Source: Thiothrix subterranea (GTDB lineage Bacteria; Pseudomonadota; Gammaproteobacteria; Thiotrichales; Thiotrichaceae). From it: a DNA stretch of 64,000 nt. Shown one piece after another: positions 45,624 through 54,517 of this stretch. Below the pieces are notes generated by a model. It saw only the letters and a program-made list of their open reading frames with translations, ran no database searches and was not told where the DNA came from. The DNA lies in contig NZ_CP053482.1 of the NCBI RefSeq assembly GCF_016772315.1, positions 3,653,501 to 3,717,500 of the forward strand, read 5' to 3'. Position 1 is the first letter of the stretch, and the number at the start of each line of letters is the position of its first letter. The translations under genes and the position numbers were made by a program.

Positions 45624-46225
45624 TGGATGCGGTAGTGGATGGCTTGGTCGAACACGGCTGGGTGGTATTGCCAGATTTACTGTCAGTGGCGCAGTGCCGT
45701 GAATTGCGTGAGCAAGCGCAGGCAAATCGGGCAGCGGGTGCGTTTCACGCAGCGGGGATTGGACGTAGGCAAGGCTTGAAGGTGAATGAAGCGATTCGCG
45801 GGGATGAGGTGTTGTGGTTGGAGCAGGCTGAGACGGGCGCATTGGCGGATTATCAAGGTTTTATTGAAAGCTTGCGAGTGAATTTGAATCAGGCGTTGTA
45901 TTTGGGATTGGCGGAGTTTGAGGCGCATTTGGCGGTGTATTCGCCGGGGGCGTGTTATCAGCAGCATCTGGATAATTTTCGGGGTACGTCAGCACGGATT
46001 ATTAGCGCGGTGCTGTATTTGAACGAGGCATGGGCGGAAACGGATGGCGGGCAATTGCGCTTGTACACCAGTGATGATGCGACGGGGGAATACGTGGATA
46101 TATTTCCCCATGCTGGGCAGTTGGCGTTATTCCGCAGCGAAGTGTTTTGGCACGAAGTGCTCCCGGCGACGCGGGAGCGCTTTAGCTTGACCGGGTGGCT
46201 GCGCCGCCGTGGGGATACGGTTTAA
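45620..46225 (+). CDS. 2OG-Fe(II) oxygenase (prolyl 4-hydroxylase type)
   Basis: A 201-residue dioxygenase with the iron triad: HLD in YQQHLDNFRG and the distal His in EVFWHEVLPATRERFS, where the Arg binds 2-oxoglutarate. The fold is that of the PF13640 prolyl hydroxylase group. The start overlaps the ubiH stop as ATGA, so translation is coupled. Substrate unknown; a protein target is likely from relatives. The stop overlaps the converging lytic transglycosylase gene. Confidence 0.85.
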   Translation: MMDAVVDGLVEHGWVVLPDLLSVAQCRELREQAQANRAAGAFHAAGIGRRQGLKVNEAIRGDEVLWLEQAETGALADYQGFIESLRVNLNQALYLGLAEFEAHLAVYSPGACYQQHLDNFRGTSARIISAVLYLNEAWAETDGGQLRLYTSDDATGEYVDIFPHAGQLALFRSEVFWHEVLPATRERFSLTGWLRRRGDTV

Positions 46226-46833
46226 TTGTCGCCGAACTCATCCCATTTGAAGCGTGGCTCTGGTTTTTTGACGACATGTTTGACTTGAATGAGTTGTGGT
46301 TGCACGACGCGGGCTTTGGGGCGGTTGCCGTTACTGGCTAATTTGCCGTAGGCGTTGAGTACCCGTCGGGTGTATACGGCAGTTTCAGCGATGGGGACGT
46401 TCGCGCCGTAGCGGTCAACCCGGCCTTCACCGGCGTTATAAGCGGCAATCGCGTGCGGGATGCTGCCATTGTAACGGTTTAATAACCAACGCAAATAGCG
46501 CGTGCCACCGTCAATGTTTTCTGCCGGGTTAAAGCGGTCGTTCACCCCAAAGCGTTTCGCGGTAGCGGGGATTAATTGCATTAAACCGCCTGCGCCTTTG
46601 TGTGATTGTGCATCATTGCGGAAGCAACTTTCGGCGGTGATAACGGCTTTGATTAGGGCGGGGTTAACCCGGTATTTGATGGCCGCTTGGTTAATAACGT
46701 GTTGATAAGGTTGTGCTTGTTGGTGAATCACATTCACATGTTGTTTATCACACGACCCGGCAAGACTGCTGGTTGACACACCCAGCAACGCAACGCACAC
46801 AGCGAGCTGCGCGATGAACTGTTTTGTTTTCAT
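46222..46833 (-). CDS. Lytic transglycosylase (SLT domain)
   Basis: A 203-residue exported murein hydrolase. The signal peptide ends near TSSLAG (about residue 26). The SLT domain has the catalytic Glu in AVITAESCFRNDAQS, then GAGGLMQLIPATAKRFGV and AIAAYNAGEGRVDRYG. It cleaves peptidoglycan to 1,6-anhydromuropeptides. The ATG at 46833 is chosen over a GTG five codons earlier since MKTKQF begins a normal signal peptide. Confidence 0.9.
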   Translation of the reverse strand: MKTKQFIAQLAVCVALLGVSTSSLAGSCDKQHVNVIHQQAQPYQHVINQAAIKYRVNPALIKAVITAESCFRNDAQSHKGAGGLMQLIPATAKRFGVNDRFNPAENIDGGTRYLRWLLNRYNGSIPHAIAAYNAGEGRVDRYGANVPIAETAVYTRRVLNAYGKLASNGNRPKARVVQPQLIQVKHVVKKPEPRFKWDEFGDN

Positions 46834-47150
46834 AAGCAAATTGTACACACTACTTTAGTAAAGACACGTTGGGGATTCTATCCTAGAACGTTGGTGGGGG
46901 ACAGGGTTTGTGCGCGGTGTGCGTATTTTCGGGTGTGGGTGCTCTGCGCCCTAATGCAATTATTCGCTATGAAAATTCTGCGAAACGTAATATTTACTAT
47001 GAAATTATCTCGATATGGGGTTGTTTTGTACATACGTGTTTTAAGTTCATACCTTCATGTTCCTCTGCTAATGGAAAAAACATACACTGTGGATAATTCG
47101 GATACTCGGCAGATTTCCGAATTTGTATGAAAAACAAGTTAGGTGTTGCA
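46834..47150. other. Gene-free interval with a perfect DnaA box
   Basis: About 317 bases separate the divergent lytic transglycosylase and PIN genes. The only recognisable element is TGTGGATAA at 47088-47096, the exact reverse complement of the DnaA box TTATCCACA. Short open frames here overlap each other and are not protein-like. The right part is A/T-rich. I see no RNA gene. Confidence 0.5.
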
Positions 47151-47600
47151 ATGATAATTTACCTTGATATTTGCTGTTTTAATCGACCGTTCGATGATCA
47201 AAGCCAACTGCTCATTCACTTGCAGACGGAAGCGAAGCTGTTTGTTCAGCAAGGGATTCGGGATGGTGCGTTTGCTCTGGTGTGGTCGGCTATCCTTGAT
47301 TTAGAAAATGATGCTAACCCTGACAGGGAACGGTGTAATATCATCAGGGATTGGCGGCAGTTTGCAAAACATGACATACCCACGACTGTAGAAGTAGAGG
47401 CATTAGCGGAAACATTACAGGTCATTGGAATCAAAGCTATGGATGCATTGCATGTTGCTAGTGCTATCCATGCTGGTGCTGCCTATTTTCTGACAACAGA
47501 TAAGTTCGTTTTACGCAAGTTGCGTGATGAACAGCGTATCAAAGTGTTTGACCCTGTTGAGTTTCTCCGACATTTGGGGGATTTAGATGATGAAAACTGA
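47151..47600 (+). CDS. PIN-domain toxin upstream of bioA
   Basis: A 149-residue PIN protein starting MIIYLDICCFNRPFDDQ, where the Asp of YLD is the first metal ligand; IKAMDALHVASAIHAG and FLTTDKFVL provide the other acidic residues. The subfamily is known from toxin-antitoxin pairs and stand-alone copies. The ATG at 47151 with AGGTG five bases ahead is preferred over one eight codons upstream. The partner gene overlaps its end by 14 bases. Confidence 0.78.
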   Translation: MIIYLDICCFNRPFDDQSQLLIHLQTEAKLFVQQGIRDGAFALVWSAILDLENDANPDRERCNIIRDWRQFAKHDIPTTVEVEALAETLQVIGIKAMDALHVASAIHAGAAYFLTTDKFVLRKLRDEQRIKVFDPVEFLRHLGDLDDEN

Positions 47601-47799
47601 TAATGAAGTTCGTACTCAAGGCATTCAGCTTTTGTTTCGACATTTGGGCGAAGTTGATGCCGAACGTTTTATTTCTCTAATCAATCGGGAGCGTTTCGAT
47701 TACACTCGTTGGCGCAGAAATCAGTGGGAAGGCGAAACGGTGGCTTCGCTGGCGGCTAAAGCGCGAAAAATGCGTGAACAGGAACAAAAATCACATTAA
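47587..47799 (+). CDS. Small putative antitoxin, partner of the PIN protein
   Basis: A 70-residue protein, largely helical, with the pattern DAERFISLINRERFDYTRWR followed by a charged C-terminus rich in Arg, Lys and Glu. It overlaps the PIN toxin gene and ends just before bioA, and similar short proteins are usually paired with this PIN type. DNA binding is not evident. Confidence 0.65.
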   Translation: MMKTDNEVRTQGIQLLFRHLGEVDAERFISLINRERFDYTRWRRNQWEGETVASLAAKARKMREQEQKSH

Positions 47800-47803
47800 A
47801 TGT

Positions 47804-49105
47804 ATGAACATTCTTGACCTCGACCGCCGCCACGTCTGGCATCCTTTCACGCAAGCCCAAACCGCGCCCGATCCCATTCCGATTGCATCCGCGCAGGGTA
47901 TCCGCCTTTACGCCGAAGACGGGCGCGAATTCCTCGACCTGATTTCCTCATGGTGGGTGAATATCCACGGACACGCCCACCCCACGATTGCCGCCGCCAT
48001 TGCCCGCCAAGCGCACACGCTGGAACAGGTGATTTTCGCCGGATTCACGCACCAACCCGCCGCGCAACTGGCACACGAACTGGTGCAACGCTTGCCGGTT
48101 GGCCTTACCCGCGTGTTTTTCAGTGATGACGGTTCAACAGCGGTGGAAGTGGCGTTGAAAATGGCACTGCAATATTGGCGCAATCACGGCGAAACTCAGC
48201 GTACCCGTTTCCTCGCCTTTGAAGGCGGCTATCATGGCGACACAGTAGGGGCGATGTCGGCGGGTAAAGGTTGCGGGTTTTTTGACACTTACGGTAGCCT
48301 GTTGTTTGAAGTCGGTTTGTTACCCTTCCCCGAAACGTGGGATGGCGATACGGCTGTAGCCGCCAAAGAGCAAGCCGCCTTAGCACAGCTTGACGCTTAC
48401 CTTGCTGACCACGGCGAAACCCTCGCAGCCGTTATCATGGAGCCGTTGGTGCAAGGTTCCGCCGGGATGCGCATGTGCCGCCCCGAATTTTTGCAAGCCT
48501 TAGCCGCGCGTTTGCGTAAAGCCGGTATCTTACTGATTTTTGATGAAGTAATGACGGGTTTTGGGCGCACGGGTGATATGTTCGCCTCCCTCAAAGCGCA
48601 AGTGACACCGGATATTATTTGCCTGTCGAAAGGGCTGACAGCGGGGTTTTTGCCCATGTCGGTGACAGTAGCCAGCGAAGCCATTTACGCGGCATTTTTG
48701 GGGGAAAGCTTTGATCGGGCGTTGGTGCATGGGCATTCTTTCACCGCGAATTCCTTGGGTTGTGCGGCAGCGTTGGCATCCTTACAAGTATTTGCCGATG
48801 AACAGACGCTGGCAAAATTGCCGCGAATCGAACGCTGGCAACGGCAAGGGCTGGCAACCTTGGCAAGGCATCCGTTGGTGCAGCGCGTGCGGGTCACGGG
48901 AACGGTTGCAGCGTTCGACGTGGTGACAGAGGATGCGGGTTATACCTCGGCAATTGGGGCGCAACTCAAAGCCTTTTTCCATGAGCGCGGCTTATTATTA
49001 CGCCCGTTGGGGAATGTGGTGTATGTGTTGCCGCCGTATTGTGTGACCGAAGCGGAGCTGAAACAGGCTTATGACGTAATACTGGAAGGCTTAAACTCTC
49101 TATAA
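47804..49105 (+). CDS. bioA: Adenosylmethionine-8-amino-7-oxononanoate aminotransferase
   Basis: A 433-residue class III aminotransferase of biotin synthesis. HVWHPFTQ at the N-terminus, SSWWVNIHGHAHP, SDDGSTAVEVALKMALQYW and GGYHGDTVGAMS are BioA features, and the PLP Lys is in IICLSKGLTAGFLPMS. It uses S-adenosylmethionine as amino donor. The ATG at 47804 starts 4 bases after the antitoxin stop, and no own promoter is visible, so it may be read from the PIN pair. Other bio genes are absent from the window. Confidence 0.95.
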   Translation: MNILDLDRRHVWHPFTQAQTAPDPIPIASAQGIRLYAEDGREFLDLISSWWVNIHGHAHPTIAAAIARQAHTLEQVIFAGFTHQPAAQLAHELVQRLPVGLTRVFFSDDGSTAVEVALKMALQYWRNHGETQRTRFLAFEGGYHGDTVGAMSAGKGCGFFDTYGSLLFEVGLLPFPETWDGDTAVAAKEQAALAQLDAYLADHGETLAAVIMEPLVQGSAGMRMCRPEFLQALAARLRKAGILLIFDEVMTGFGRTGDMFASLKAQVTPDIICLSKGLTAGFLPMSVTVASEAIYAAFLGESFDRALVHGHSFTANSLGCAAALASLQVFADEQTLAKLPRIERWQRQGLATLARHPLVQRVRVTGTVAAFDVVTEDAGYTSAIGAQLKAFFHERGLLLRPLGNVVYVLPPYCVTEAELKQAYDVILEGLNSL

Positions 49106-49264
49106 AATTTATATATTGAGATTGCATTTAATTAGTTTTTTAGATTTATTAATAATTAAATTGGATAATATATTAGAGCTTTGCTGCTATATTTCTAAAT
49201 AAGATTGAGTTTATAATATTTTTGAATATTAATATTAACTCGATAAAGCGACGGGAGATTGTTT

Positions 49265-50251
49265 ATGCCAATTATTTCTATCTATAGCCAGCTCAATAAT
49301 GATGGATTAACCGTTAAGAAAATTAGTATTGCCGTATCCAGTGTATTGTTATCAACAATATTGGGTGCTTGCAGCAGTAATAATAATGGTGCATCTGAAA
49401 CGGGTGATAGTAATGGTGCAGGAACAGTGGTAGCGACTGCGAGTGCTGACCCTAGCACCAGCAATACTACCGGCACGGGTTCAACCGGTACAACAGACAA
49501 CGGCACGGGTGGCACGATTGCTGGTGGTAGCTCAGGCACTGGCACGGGCGGAACAACGGGTGGTGATGGCACTGATACAGGCGGCACAACCGGAGGTGAT
49601 GGCACTGGCACGGGTGGCACAACGGGTGGTGATGGCACGGGTACAGGCGGCACAACGGGTAGTGATGGCACGGGTACAGGCGGCACAACGGGTAGCGATG
49701 GTATTGGCACTGGCAGCACTGGCTTCCCTTCCTTGTTTGTTAAATTGGACGTTAATGGTGGTGAATTACCAGCAGATGCCGATACGTGGAGTTGTATTCT
49801 GGATACCAAAACGGGCTTAATCTGGGAAGTCAAAACCAACGATGGTGGCTTGCGTGATAAAGATTGGCGCTATCAATACGACGGCTCCTCTGGTTTGACG
49901 CCAGCAGGGACTGAATACCCTTGTACGGGGGTTTATGCGTGTAATCCAATGTCGTACATAGAAGCTTTAAATACTTATGGCGTCTGCGGTAAAACTGATT
50001 GGCATTTACCGACTGACGCTCAAATGAGTGGCGTAGGCGAGCCGCAATCTGAACCACCGCATATTAACTTGGCGGCTTTCCCGAACTTTAATACGGATTT
50101 GCCTTACTGCATTGCGAAATCAAACCCCGGTCATTACCAAGGCATTCATTTTGGCATGGAGATCCCTGAAGGGGCTGATTTGCTGGATGCTTTAAAAGTG
50201 AACATGTCGGATTATGATTTTCAGTGCCGAGTATTGGCGGTTAGCTATTAA
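49265..50251 (+). CDS. Lipoprotein with Gly/Thr repeat linker and DUF1566-like domain
   Basis: A 328-residue predicted lipoprotein: the lipobox is STILGACSS (Cys about residue 36). A low-complexity region follows with five tandem 11-residue units of the form GGTTG(G/S)DGxxT, then a C-terminal Cys-containing domain (CILDTKTGLIWEVKTNDG, TDWHLPTDAQMSG, FQCRVLAVSY) resembling DUF1566/Lcl proteins. The linker probably spaces the domain from the membrane. GGGAG sits 7 bases before the ATG at 49265; an in-frame TTG is two codons earlier. Base composition is A/T-rich upstream. Confidence 0.7.
   Translation: MPIISIYSQLNNDGLTVKKISIAVSSVLLSTILGACSSNNNGASETGDSNGAGTVVATASADPSTSNTTGTGSTGTTDNGTGGTIAGGSSGTGTGGTTGGDGTDTGGTTGGDGTGTGGTTGGDGTGTGGTTGSDGTGTGGTTGSDGIGTGSTGFPSLFVKLDVNGGELPADADTWSCILDTKTGLIWEVKTNDGGLRDKDWRYQYDGSSGLTPAGTEYPCTGVYACNPMSYIEALNTYGVCGKTDWHLPTDAQMSGVGEPQSEPPHINLAAFPNFNTDLPYCIAKSNPGHYQGIHFGMEIPEGADLLDALKVNMSDYDFQCRVLAVSY
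49547..49711 (+). repeat. Five tandem 33-bp repeats
   Basis: Five in-frame 33-base units encode the GGTTGxDGxGT segments of the lipoprotein. The copies differ by a few substitutions, mainly in third codon positions and at the Gly/Ser position. Copy-number change would keep the frame, so length variation of the linker is likely between strains. Confidence 0.85.
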
Positions 50252-50282
50252 TAATTAAGTAAGCAATAATTTTGATGAAAAA

Positions 50283-50326
50283 GGTGTTGGAGTTAAAGGT
50301 TTAGTCCAGACTCCAACACTATTTTG
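50283..50326 (+). terminator. Terminator after the repeat lipoprotein
   Basis: A 10-bp stem (GTGTTGGAGT with ACTCCAACAC) with a 16-base loop is followed by TATTTT, about 32 bases after the stop codon. Confidence 0.75.
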
Positions 50327-50461
50327 TGAAAATAAATCTATTAGGCTGATAAATCAAATCCAGTATCATCTTATTCAATCTGTTAAAAGTAATGCTGAAG
50401 ACTGTGCTATAAATAATGCGCGAGGTTAATTTCATTACTGATTAATAAGGATATTAAGTTT

Positions 50462-51187
50462 ATGGATAATAAACAGTGCCAATCAATAAAACGTATTACT
50501 GGTTTACTCATGATCAGCTTATCAGGGTTAGCAGGCTGTTCATCTTTGGATAATATGCGTGCTTTGAATAGTAATACGACGAGCACAGCACTCAATGCCG
50601 GTGACATTGCGGATTATGCCGCTAATCAAGAAGCCGTGTATCAAGCCTTATTGAGTTTAGCGGGTCTCCCCGAACAACCGGCAACAATCGATGAATGGGG
50701 TCAAGTCATTATGGCTGGCGTGCAGTATTCCAATCAAAAATGCGAAAACTATTTAGAAGCAGTGGATTGGGCGAAGCAAGGTCGGCAACGTGATAGCAAT
50801 TTGCTGGGTCAGGTTGGTACGTTCACTAACGGGGTCATGGGCATTACGGATGCCAGCGCTCGCGACTTAGCGCTGACAGCCGCCGCTTTTGGCGCTACCA
50901 GTGTTGGTTTTAATACCTTGAATCAAGATCCGCTGGCGGGGTTAGAAGCTTCTGCCGTGCGCAGTGTTGTGCACACCGCGCAACAGCAATACGTTAAAGA
51001 TTTGGATTTCAACCAATACACCAATCGCATTAGTGCTTTTAATGCGTTGCAAGGTTATATCCGCTTGTGTATGCCGGGGAATATTGCCGCTGAAGCGAAT
51101 CAAGCTGTACGCAATACGAAAACCGTTGATTCAACGACTGTTGACGCATTAGCCGTGCCAGCCATTCCTTTTATGCCGCCGCAATAA
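50462..51187 (+). CDS. Predicted lipoprotein of unknown function
   Basis: A 241-residue lipoprotein with signal peptide and lipobox LAGCSS (Cys at about residue 26). The mature part is helical and Gln/Asn-rich with no domain I know (YAANQEAVYQALLSLAGLPE, ALQGYIRLCMPGNIAAEAN); two further Cys residues could form a disulfide. AAGGAT precedes the ATG. It has its own unit between two terminators or gaps, next to the repeat lipoprotein. Confidence 0.6.
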   Translation: MDNKQCQSIKRITGLLMISLSGLAGCSSLDNMRALNSNTTSTALNAGDIADYAANQEAVYQALLSLAGLPEQPATIDEWGQVIMAGVQYSNQKCENYLEAVDWAKQGRQRDSNLLGQVGTFTNGVMGITDASARDLALTAAAFGATSVGFNTLNQDPLAGLEASAVRSVVHTAQQQYVKDLDFNQYTNRISAFNALQGYIRLCMPGNIAAEANQAVRNTKTVDSTTVDALAVPAIPFMPPQ

Positions 51188-51234
51188 TCCATTAATAGGC
51201 CACCGACCGCTACGGTATTAACGGCTGTAGCGGC

Positions 51235-51921
51235 TTATTTACCAAATACTTCGCGCTGCAACCCATTTAATTGCACGATTCGCGCATTCAGGTTGAGACT
51301 AATGCCGCGCCATAAAGAATCTTGCCCTTCGCGGGTTTCCAAATGCGGCATAATGGCTTCTTCAATCATGCGCGAGTGTTCAATATCCAGCTCGATATGC
51401 CCGACAAACAATTCAAGCGCATCATCATCCAAGCCCGGTACAGTACGCAAGCCAGTCAGTAACAGGCGGTAATACGGTGGAATCGGCCATTCACCGGCAA
51501 TGCCTGCCACCCCGACGGCTGCCAGCCAGTCAGTGCCTTGGGTAAGGCGCATCATGGTGTCAATGTAACCTTGCTGTTCGGGCGTGATTGGCGGGTTGGC
51601 AATCTCTTCCGGGCTGCAATCCACGGCGCGTAGCAGCTTGCGGTAAACTTCCATGTGTGATTTTGACGGGTCGCCATTGCCGTATTCGTCGTACAAAATA
51701 TCCGCCAGCACCGCTTGAATGCGCTCATCGGGGGTCACGCCCAGCGCATTCGCCTGATACAAGCGGGTGCGCAAAATATGCGGGTAATACAATAGCGCGA
51801 AGGTGCGGGCTTGTTGAAACGTCAGCGCTTGTGTCGAAAACTGTTGCAGGAACGGATGGCGCAGGAACGGGTGGTTATTGACCCGTTCTTTGAGTTCTTG
51901 CAGGAAAACAGGTGCGTTCAT
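51235..51921 (-). CDS. Haem-oxygenase-fold iron-containing redox enzyme (HDO type)
   Basis: A 228-residue helical protein of the TenA/PqqC/haem-oxygenase-like fold. The likely di-metal ligands are visible: Glu and His in DILYDEYGNGDPSKSH and the His/Asp/His set in FVGHIELDIEHSRMIEEA. Related HDO enzymes cleave C-C or C-N bonds (CADD, UndA, BesC, SznF types). The ATG at 51921 was chosen over an upstream one because it starts the helical fold. Substrate unknown; no pathway partners are adjacent. Confidence 0.75.
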   Translation of the reverse strand: MNAPVFLQELKERVNNHPFLRHPFLQQFSTQALTFQQARTFALLYYPHILRTRLYQANALGVTPDERIQAVLADILYDEYGNGDPSKSHMEVYRKLLRAVDCSPEEIANPPITPEQQGYIDTMMRLTQGTDWLAAVGVAGIAGEWPIPPYYRLLLTGLRTVPGLDDDALELFVGHIELDIEHSRMIEEAIMPHLETREGQDSLWRGISLNLNARIVQLNGLQREVFGK

Positions 51922-52018
51922 GTGCGAGTGCCTTCTAAAATGGGGGAGTTGCGTAACTGTAGCAGCAGTGTGCGGCAAAGCCGAATTTTCCATAAGTTTC
52001 TACTGATATACCACCGGA

Positions 52019-53266
52019 ATGATCAAGAAATTGCTGATTTTTACCCGAGCACTCGCCATTGCGCTGTTTCATGATATGCATCAGGGGAGCATTACGCTGC
52101 GGGCGATGGGCTTGGTCTACACCACTTTGCTGTCGTTAGTGCCGTTGCTGGCGCTGAGTTTTTCAGTGCTCAAAGGTTTCGGGGTGCATAACCAGATGGA
52201 GCCGTTGTTGTTGGCACTGTTAGAGCCGATGGGGGATAAAGCGGAGGAATTGACCCGTCAGGTATTGGGTTTCGTCGATAATGTGCAGGTGGGGGTGTTG
52301 GGTGTCGCGGGCTTGGCTATTTTGTTCTACACCGTGGTATCGCTGATGCAAAAGGTGGAAGAAGCGTTTAATCACGTCTGGCGGGTGAAGCGTCAACGTT
52401 CGATATTATTGCAATTTCGGGATTACCTGAGTGTGGTGCTGGTGGGGCCGGTGTTGATCTTTTCGGCGTTAGGGTTATGGACGGCGTTGGCGAATTCCGC
52501 GTGGTTGCATTCGTCGGCGGTGTTGGAAACGGGCTTGGCGGTATTGGTGCAATTGAGTCCCACTCTGTTGATTGTTTTGGCCTTTATGTTTATTTACCTG
52601 TTTATGCCGAATACGCGAGTCAAGCCCTTGGCGGCATTCGGCGGCGCATTGATGGCGGGCATTGTGTGGCAAGTGGCGGGGTGGTTGTTTGCGGCATTTG
52701 TGGTGAGTTCGGGGCAGCAAACCGCGATTTATTCGATTTTCGCCAGCTTGTTTTTATTCATGTTATGGCTGTATGTGGGCTGGATTATTGTGCTGACCGG
52801 AGCGCGGCTGGCGTATTATTTTCAGCACCCGGATGCGGTGTATTTGCCCCAGCAACCCACTGAAACCAGTGCGCAAACCCGCGAATTGTTGGCCGCAGCG
52901 GTATTGCGCGAAGTCGGGCAACGCTTCATCAGCAAACAAGCACCGCCGTCATTGGATGCGCTGAGCCATGCGATTCCGGTATCCCGTTTGCTGTTGGAAG
53001 AATCGTTGGACGATTTGGTCAATTACGGCCTTCTCAGCCGCGATGATGATGACCCGACGCATTATTTGTTACGCATCAGCCCGGAAACGCTCACGGTGGC
53101 GGATATTCGCCGCTGTTTTTGGCAAGGGAGCAAGCAGCAACAACGGCAAGCCACGCAAATCCAGCAGCAGACGGGGTTTAGTGAGGCGCAATTGATCGCG
53201 CTGGATAATAATCCGCACCTGACACTGCAACAATTGTTAGCAGCACCGGCCTCAACGCAACCCTGA
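52019..53266 (+). CDS. YihY/UPF0761 family inner-membrane protein
   Basis: A 415-residue membrane protein with six helices in the YihY (formerly BrkB) pattern: GSITLRAMGLVYTTLLSLVP, VEEAFNHVWRVKRQRS and QTAIYSIFASLFLFMLWLYV are characteristic. The last 130 residues form a soluble winged-helix-like tail (EVGQRFISKQAPPSLDAL). Function is not established despite the old ribonuclease BN label. Its 3' end overlaps dgt tail to tail by 15 bases. Confidence 0.87.
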   Translation: MIKKLLIFTRALAIALFHDMHQGSITLRAMGLVYTTLLSLVPLLALSFSVLKGFGVHNQMEPLLLALLEPMGDKAEELTRQVLGFVDNVQVGVLGVAGLAILFYTVVSLMQKVEEAFNHVWRVKRQRSILLQFRDYLSVVLVGPVLIFSALGLWTALANSAWLHSSAVLETGLAVLVQLSPTLLIVLAFMFIYLFMPNTRVKPLAAFGGALMAGIVWQVAGWLFAAFVVSSGQQTAIYSIFASLFLFMLWLYVGWIIVLTGARLAYYFQHPDAVYLPQQPTETSAQTRELLAAAVLREVGQRFISKQAPPSLDALSHAIPVSRLLLEESLDDLVNYGLLSRDDDDPTHYLLRISPETLTVADIRRCFWQGSKQQQRQATQIQQQTGFSEAQLIALDNNPHLTLQQLLAAPASTQP

Positions 53267-54403
53267 CAAGTCAAATAATTGCCCGTATTCGCGCATGGCG
53301 TAGCGGTCGGTCATCCCCGCAATAAAATCAGCAATGGCGCGTGCACGCCCGGCATCGCCATCTTCTGCTTCGTAACGTTTCGCAAACGCTTGGTATTTTG
53401 GCGTCAGCAAGCGGGTGTCTTGCAAATATGCGTCAAATAATGCCCGTACTACTTGGCGTGCTCGCCAAGTCATGCGGTATACCGTGGGGTGAAAATACAG
53501 GTTGTCGCGCAGGAATTTTTTCAGCCCGTTTTTTTGCTGGCGCATGTCATCGCCGTAGCGCATTAATGCAAGCGGTTGGGCGCGAACTTCTGCCAAGGTT
53601 TGTACCCCGGAGGCTTGGATGGCGGCTTGGCTGCTTTCGATTAAATCCACCACCATACGCCCGATCATGCGCCGCAAGGTTTCGCGGATCAGGCGTCGGC
53701 CTTGCAGTGCGGGGTATTGTTGCAATACGGCTTGGTATTCTTGCGCAAATACTGGCACTTGCTGCAATTGTTCCAAGCTGATTAAGCCGGAGCGTAAGCC
53801 ATCTTCAATGTCGTGGTTGTTGTAGGCGATTTCATCCGCCAGATTGGTGAGTTGGGCTTCCAGCGTGGGTTGGGTTTTATTGAGAAAGCGTTGCCCGACA
53901 TCGCCCAACGTTTGAGCGTGTTTGAGGGCGCAGTGTTTGAGAATGCCTTCACGGGTCTCAAAGGTGAGGTTGATGCCGGGAAAGTCGGCGTAGCTGTCTT
54001 CCAGCACGTCCACCACTCGCAGCGATTGCAAGTTGTGTTCAAACCCGCCGAAATCTTTCATGCAGGCATTGAGTTCGTCTTGCCCGGCGTGTCCGAACGG
54101 GGTGTGGCCTAAGTCGTGGGCGAGCGCAATCGCTTCGGTGAGGTCTTCATTCAAGCCCATGCTGCGAGCGACTGAACGCGCAATTTGCGCCACTTCCAAT
54201 GAATGGGTTAGGCGAGTGCGGTATAAATCGCCTTCGTGATTGACGAATACTTGGGTTTTGTATTCCAGCCGTCGGAACGCTTTGGAGTGAATAATGCGGT
54301 CGCGGTCGCGCTGGAATTCGGTACGGTATTGCGGCGGCGCTTCGGGATAACGCCGCCCTTGGGTGTATTCCGGTTGAGCGGCATAAAGGGCGGTGGTTGG
54401 CAT
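53252..54403 (-). CDS. dgt: Deoxyguanosinetriphosphate triphosphohydrolase-like protein
   Basis: A 383-residue HD-domain dNTPase. The metal site is in RLTHSLEVAQIAR, AIALAHDLGHTPFGHAGQDELN and LADEIAYNNHDIEDGL. It hydrolyses dGTP, and perhaps other dNTPs, to the nucleoside and triphosphate, affecting dNTP pools and phage defence. The ATG at 54403 has GGAG seven bases ahead; an upstream ATG at 54418 is also in frame. Confidence 0.9.
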   Translation of the reverse strand: MPTTALYAAQPEYTQGRRYPEAPPQYRTEFQRDRDRIIHSKAFRRLEYKTQVFVNHEGDLYRTRLTHSLEVAQIARSVARSMGLNEDLTEAIALAHDLGHTPFGHAGQDELNACMKDFGGFEHNLQSLRVVDVLEDSYADFPGINLTFETREGILKHCALKHAQTLGDVGQRFLNKTQPTLEAQLTNLADEIAYNNHDIEDGLRSGLISLEQLQQVPVFAQEYQAVLQQYPALQGRRLIRETLRRMIGRMVVDLIESSQAAIQASGVQTLAEVRAQPLALMRYGDDMRQQKNGLKKFLRDNLYFHPTVYRMTWRARQVVRALFDAYLQDTRLLTPKYQAFAKRYEAEDGDAGRARAIADFIAGMTDRYAMREYGQLFDLSGLR

Positions 54404-54517
54404 TTCAAACTCCGGCATGGCTGTGGGTGAAATGCCTTAGTGTAGGGCGCTTAAGGTTTGCTGGGAATAGTGAGCGTTCGTGGTAATATGGTGTGGTTAG
54501 TCGCTTAAGTTGGAATT

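Noticed and set aside
47088-47096. Perfect DnaA box, considered as part of an origin
   Set aside because: Single site without clustering, AT-rich unwinding region or dnaA/gidA neighbours; about 0.5 such 9-mers are expected by chance in 64 kb.
49547-49711. Tandem repeats considered as a CRISPR array
   Set aside because: Units are adjacent without spacers and are in frame with a lipoprotein gene.
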